Assembly (NCBI GenBank): GCA_049323655.1
Contig: JBMONO010000038.1
Location: 62,001-126,000, forward strand
Source: DB1 sp049323655
GTDB lineage: Bacteria; Desulfobacterota; Desulfobulbia; Desulfobulbales; SURF-16
Reading direction: 5' to 3'
Length of the DNA: 64,000 bases
The notes below the pieces were generated by a model. That model was not told the DNA's origin. It saw nothing but the letters and a program-made list of their open reading frames with translations, and ran no database searches. A program made the position numbers and the translations under genes. Shown in pieces: positions 62,820-64,000 of this stretch. Position 1 is the stretch's first letter; each line of letters starts with the position of its first letter.

Positions 62820-64000
62820 TCATTCGCCGCCACTCCGACCGGCATGATCGTTTCTTTGTTGACTGTTTGTGCCCGGCTCGACGAGCATTGCTGTCGCCAG
62901 TCGGTGTTGCGGATCGCGACGGAGGATTTTCCGGCAGATCTTTTTCGTCTCTGCCTCCTGCCCCGTCTTCCGGTAAATCCCGGCCAGCAAGACCAGTGGC
63001 TCCGTCTTGCGCGGGGCGAGCCGGCAGGCCTTTTCCGCTGCCGCCAGGGCCTCGTCATCATGACCGGATCGCTCCAGGACCCGGGCAAGCCGGTTCCAGT
63101 GCTCCCAGCAGCCCTCCTCCAGGAGGACTGCCTGTTGACACAGCGCGCGCGCGATATCATTGCCCTGCCCCTCACGACAGTAAAGCTCGCCGAGCAGACT
63201 GAGAGCCGTCGCATCCCGCGGATTATGGCGCACCGCCCGTTGCAGGCTGGCCATGGCCGGGCCGTTTGCTCCAAGCCCCATGTGCGCCTCGCCGAGATAG
63301 CGATGCACCGCGCCGTGGCTGACGTCGCGCGACCCCACCGGCCCGATCCGTTCCCCCCTGCTCAGCACCCGCACCGCCTCCCCGTATCGCCCCGTCTTGC
63401 AGTAGAGCTTGCCAAGTTGCAGCAGCAGATCGAAACTGGTATCATCCACAGCCAGCGCCCTTTCCAGATACTGGAGGGCCTTCTCCTCCTGCCGACAGGC
63501 CAGCCAGGCAAAGCCCAGGTTGAAAAGGGCCATGAAATCGGCAGGGGAGAGATCAAGCACCTGTTGAAACAGCGGGATGGCCTTTTTATAAAGATTCATC
63601 TGGGCGAAACTGACACCGAGACTGTTGTGCAGATTAGGATTGTCCGGGGCAAATTCCAGTCCGAGCCGGTATTCCCGCACCGCCCGGGCCAGATCTCCTT
63701 CGTTGTAATAGATATCGCCACTGATGTTCAGGCTGACGCCGTTGAAAAAAACCAGGGCGCCTGGCCCAAGAAAACCGGCGTGAATCAATGCCTTACGGCA
63801 GTTGAGCGGCAGGTCCGTCTTGCGGAAGCGACCCTGGGGATAGACGGCGGCGCCGATGGAAAAAACGAGTTGCCGCGGGGCTCCCCGCTGTTGCAGATCC
63901 CGGCACCATCGCTCGGCTTCGGCCGCGTCGCAATCTGCCAGCATAACAAAGGCCTCCTGTTCCCCCATTGCCACGTAGGGCCGGTCAAGACACTCCTGCC
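62820..64000 (-). CDS. TPR-repeat protein with degenerate GGDEF-like N-terminus (partial)
   Basis: The frame is open to the right edge of the window, so the N-terminus is missing. The visible ~392 residues begin with a segment resembling the second half of a GGDEF domain: GEQEAFVMLADCD in place of GGDEF, then VFSIGAAVYPQG. About eight tetratricopeptide repeats follow (about residues 85-370), for example NPNLHNSLGVSFAQMNLYKKAIPLF. The GGDEF motif looks unable to make cyclic di-GMP. It is probably a signalling or scaffold protein; the exact role is unknown. Confidence 0.75.
   Translation of the reverse strand, partial: QECLDRPYVAMGEQEAFVMLADCDAAEAERWCRDLQQRGAPRQLVFSIGAAVYPQGRFRKTDLPLNCRKALIHAGFLGPGALVFFNGVSLNISGDIYYNEGDLARAVREYRLGLEFAPDNPNLHNSLGVSFAQMNLYKKAIPLFQQVLDLSPADFMALFNLGFAWLACRQEEKALQYLERALAVDDTSFDLLLQLGKLYCKTGRYGEAVRVLSRGERIGPVGSRDVSHGAVHRYLGEAHMGLGANGPAMASLQRAVRHNPRDATALSLLGELYCREGQGNDIARALCQQAVLLEEGCWEHWNRLARVLERSGHDDEALAAAEKACRLAPRKTEPLVLLAGIYRKTGQEAETKKICRKILRRDPQHRLATAMLVEPGTNSQQRNDHAGRSGGE

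Noticed and set aside
1..64000. CRISPR arrays, insertion sequences, prophage genes, rRNA genes
   Set aside because: No regularly spaced direct repeats, transposase or integrase motifs, or rRNA sequence were found. The only dispersed repeat is the two-copy MITE-like element.

Overview
The window reads as one contiguous chromosomal segment of a sulfate-reducing (or sulfur-disproportionating) deltaproteobacterium, most plausibly of the Desulfobulbales (Desulfobacterota). The main evidence is an aprBA + qmoABC set (APS reductase and its quinone-linked partner), tandem HdrA/MvhD electron-transfer proteins, and the sequence character of the ribosomal and RNA polymerase subunits. No CRISPR array, insertion sequence, phage gene or rRNA gene was seen.

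Layout. (1) 1-14.5 kb, minus strand: the classic translation/transcription block, read right to left as tRNA-Thr, tRNA-Tyr, tRNA-Gly, tRNA-Thr, tuf, rpmG, tRNA-Trp, secE, nusG, rplK, rplA, L10 leader, rplJ, rplL, rpoB, rpoC, rpsL. (2) 14.5-22.9 kb, minus: aprBA then qmoABC, with a strong promoter before aprB and hairpins separating aprA from qmoA and qmoB from qmoC. (3) 22.9-26.6 kb: a YkgJ-type cysteine-cluster protein, a nucleotidyltransferase, an archaeal-type phosphoglycerate mutase and a PHP-domain protein. (4) 26.7-32.6 kb: a sucrose island with a PfkB-type fructokinase, a sucrose-phosphate synthase carrying a phosphatase domain, and a convergent sucrose synthase. (5) 32.8-41.5 kb, plus: a redox operon encoding a ~1023-residue tandem HdrA, an MvhD protein, a 1370-residue fusion of a GltD-like flavoprotein with a molybdopterin formate-dehydrogenase-type subunit, a frameshifted and truncated selD relic, and a HesB/IscA-like protein with a cysteine-rich tail. 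(6) 41.8-44.9 kb, minus: a sensor histidine kinase and a B12-binding-type radical SAM protein. (7) 45.0-61.9 kb, minus: the division and cell-wall (dcw) cluster mraZ-rsmH-ftsL-ftsI-murE-murF-mraY-murD-(60-aa zinc-ribbon ORF)-murG-murC-murB-ftsQ-ftsA-ftsZ. (8) 61.9-64 kb, minus: a LOG-family protein and a TPR protein that runs off the window.

How the genes work together. AprBA reduces APS (or oxidises sulfite) and QmoABC connects it to the menaquinone pool. The HdrA-MvhD-GltD/Fdh operon looks like a cytoplasmic flavin-based electron-transfer module that could link formate, NAD(P)H and ferredoxin. The sucrose genes could make, store and reclaim sucrose as a compatible solute or reserve.

Two observations deserve most attention. 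First, the dcw cluster lacks ftsW at its usual place between murD and murG, and the adjacent FtsI homologue keeps the fold, N-terminal domain and PASTA domain but lacks recognisable SxxK, SxN and KTG catalytic motifs. The septal FtsW-FtsI synthase therefore looks dismantled or relocated. Second, the formate-dehydrogenase operon carries cysteine at the position often held by selenocysteine, followed by a selD fossil and a cysteine version of a protein family that often contains selenocysteine. This suggests local loss of selenocysteine use. A ~135-bp MITE-like repeat also occurs twice, once beside the redox operon and once inside the dcw cluster.
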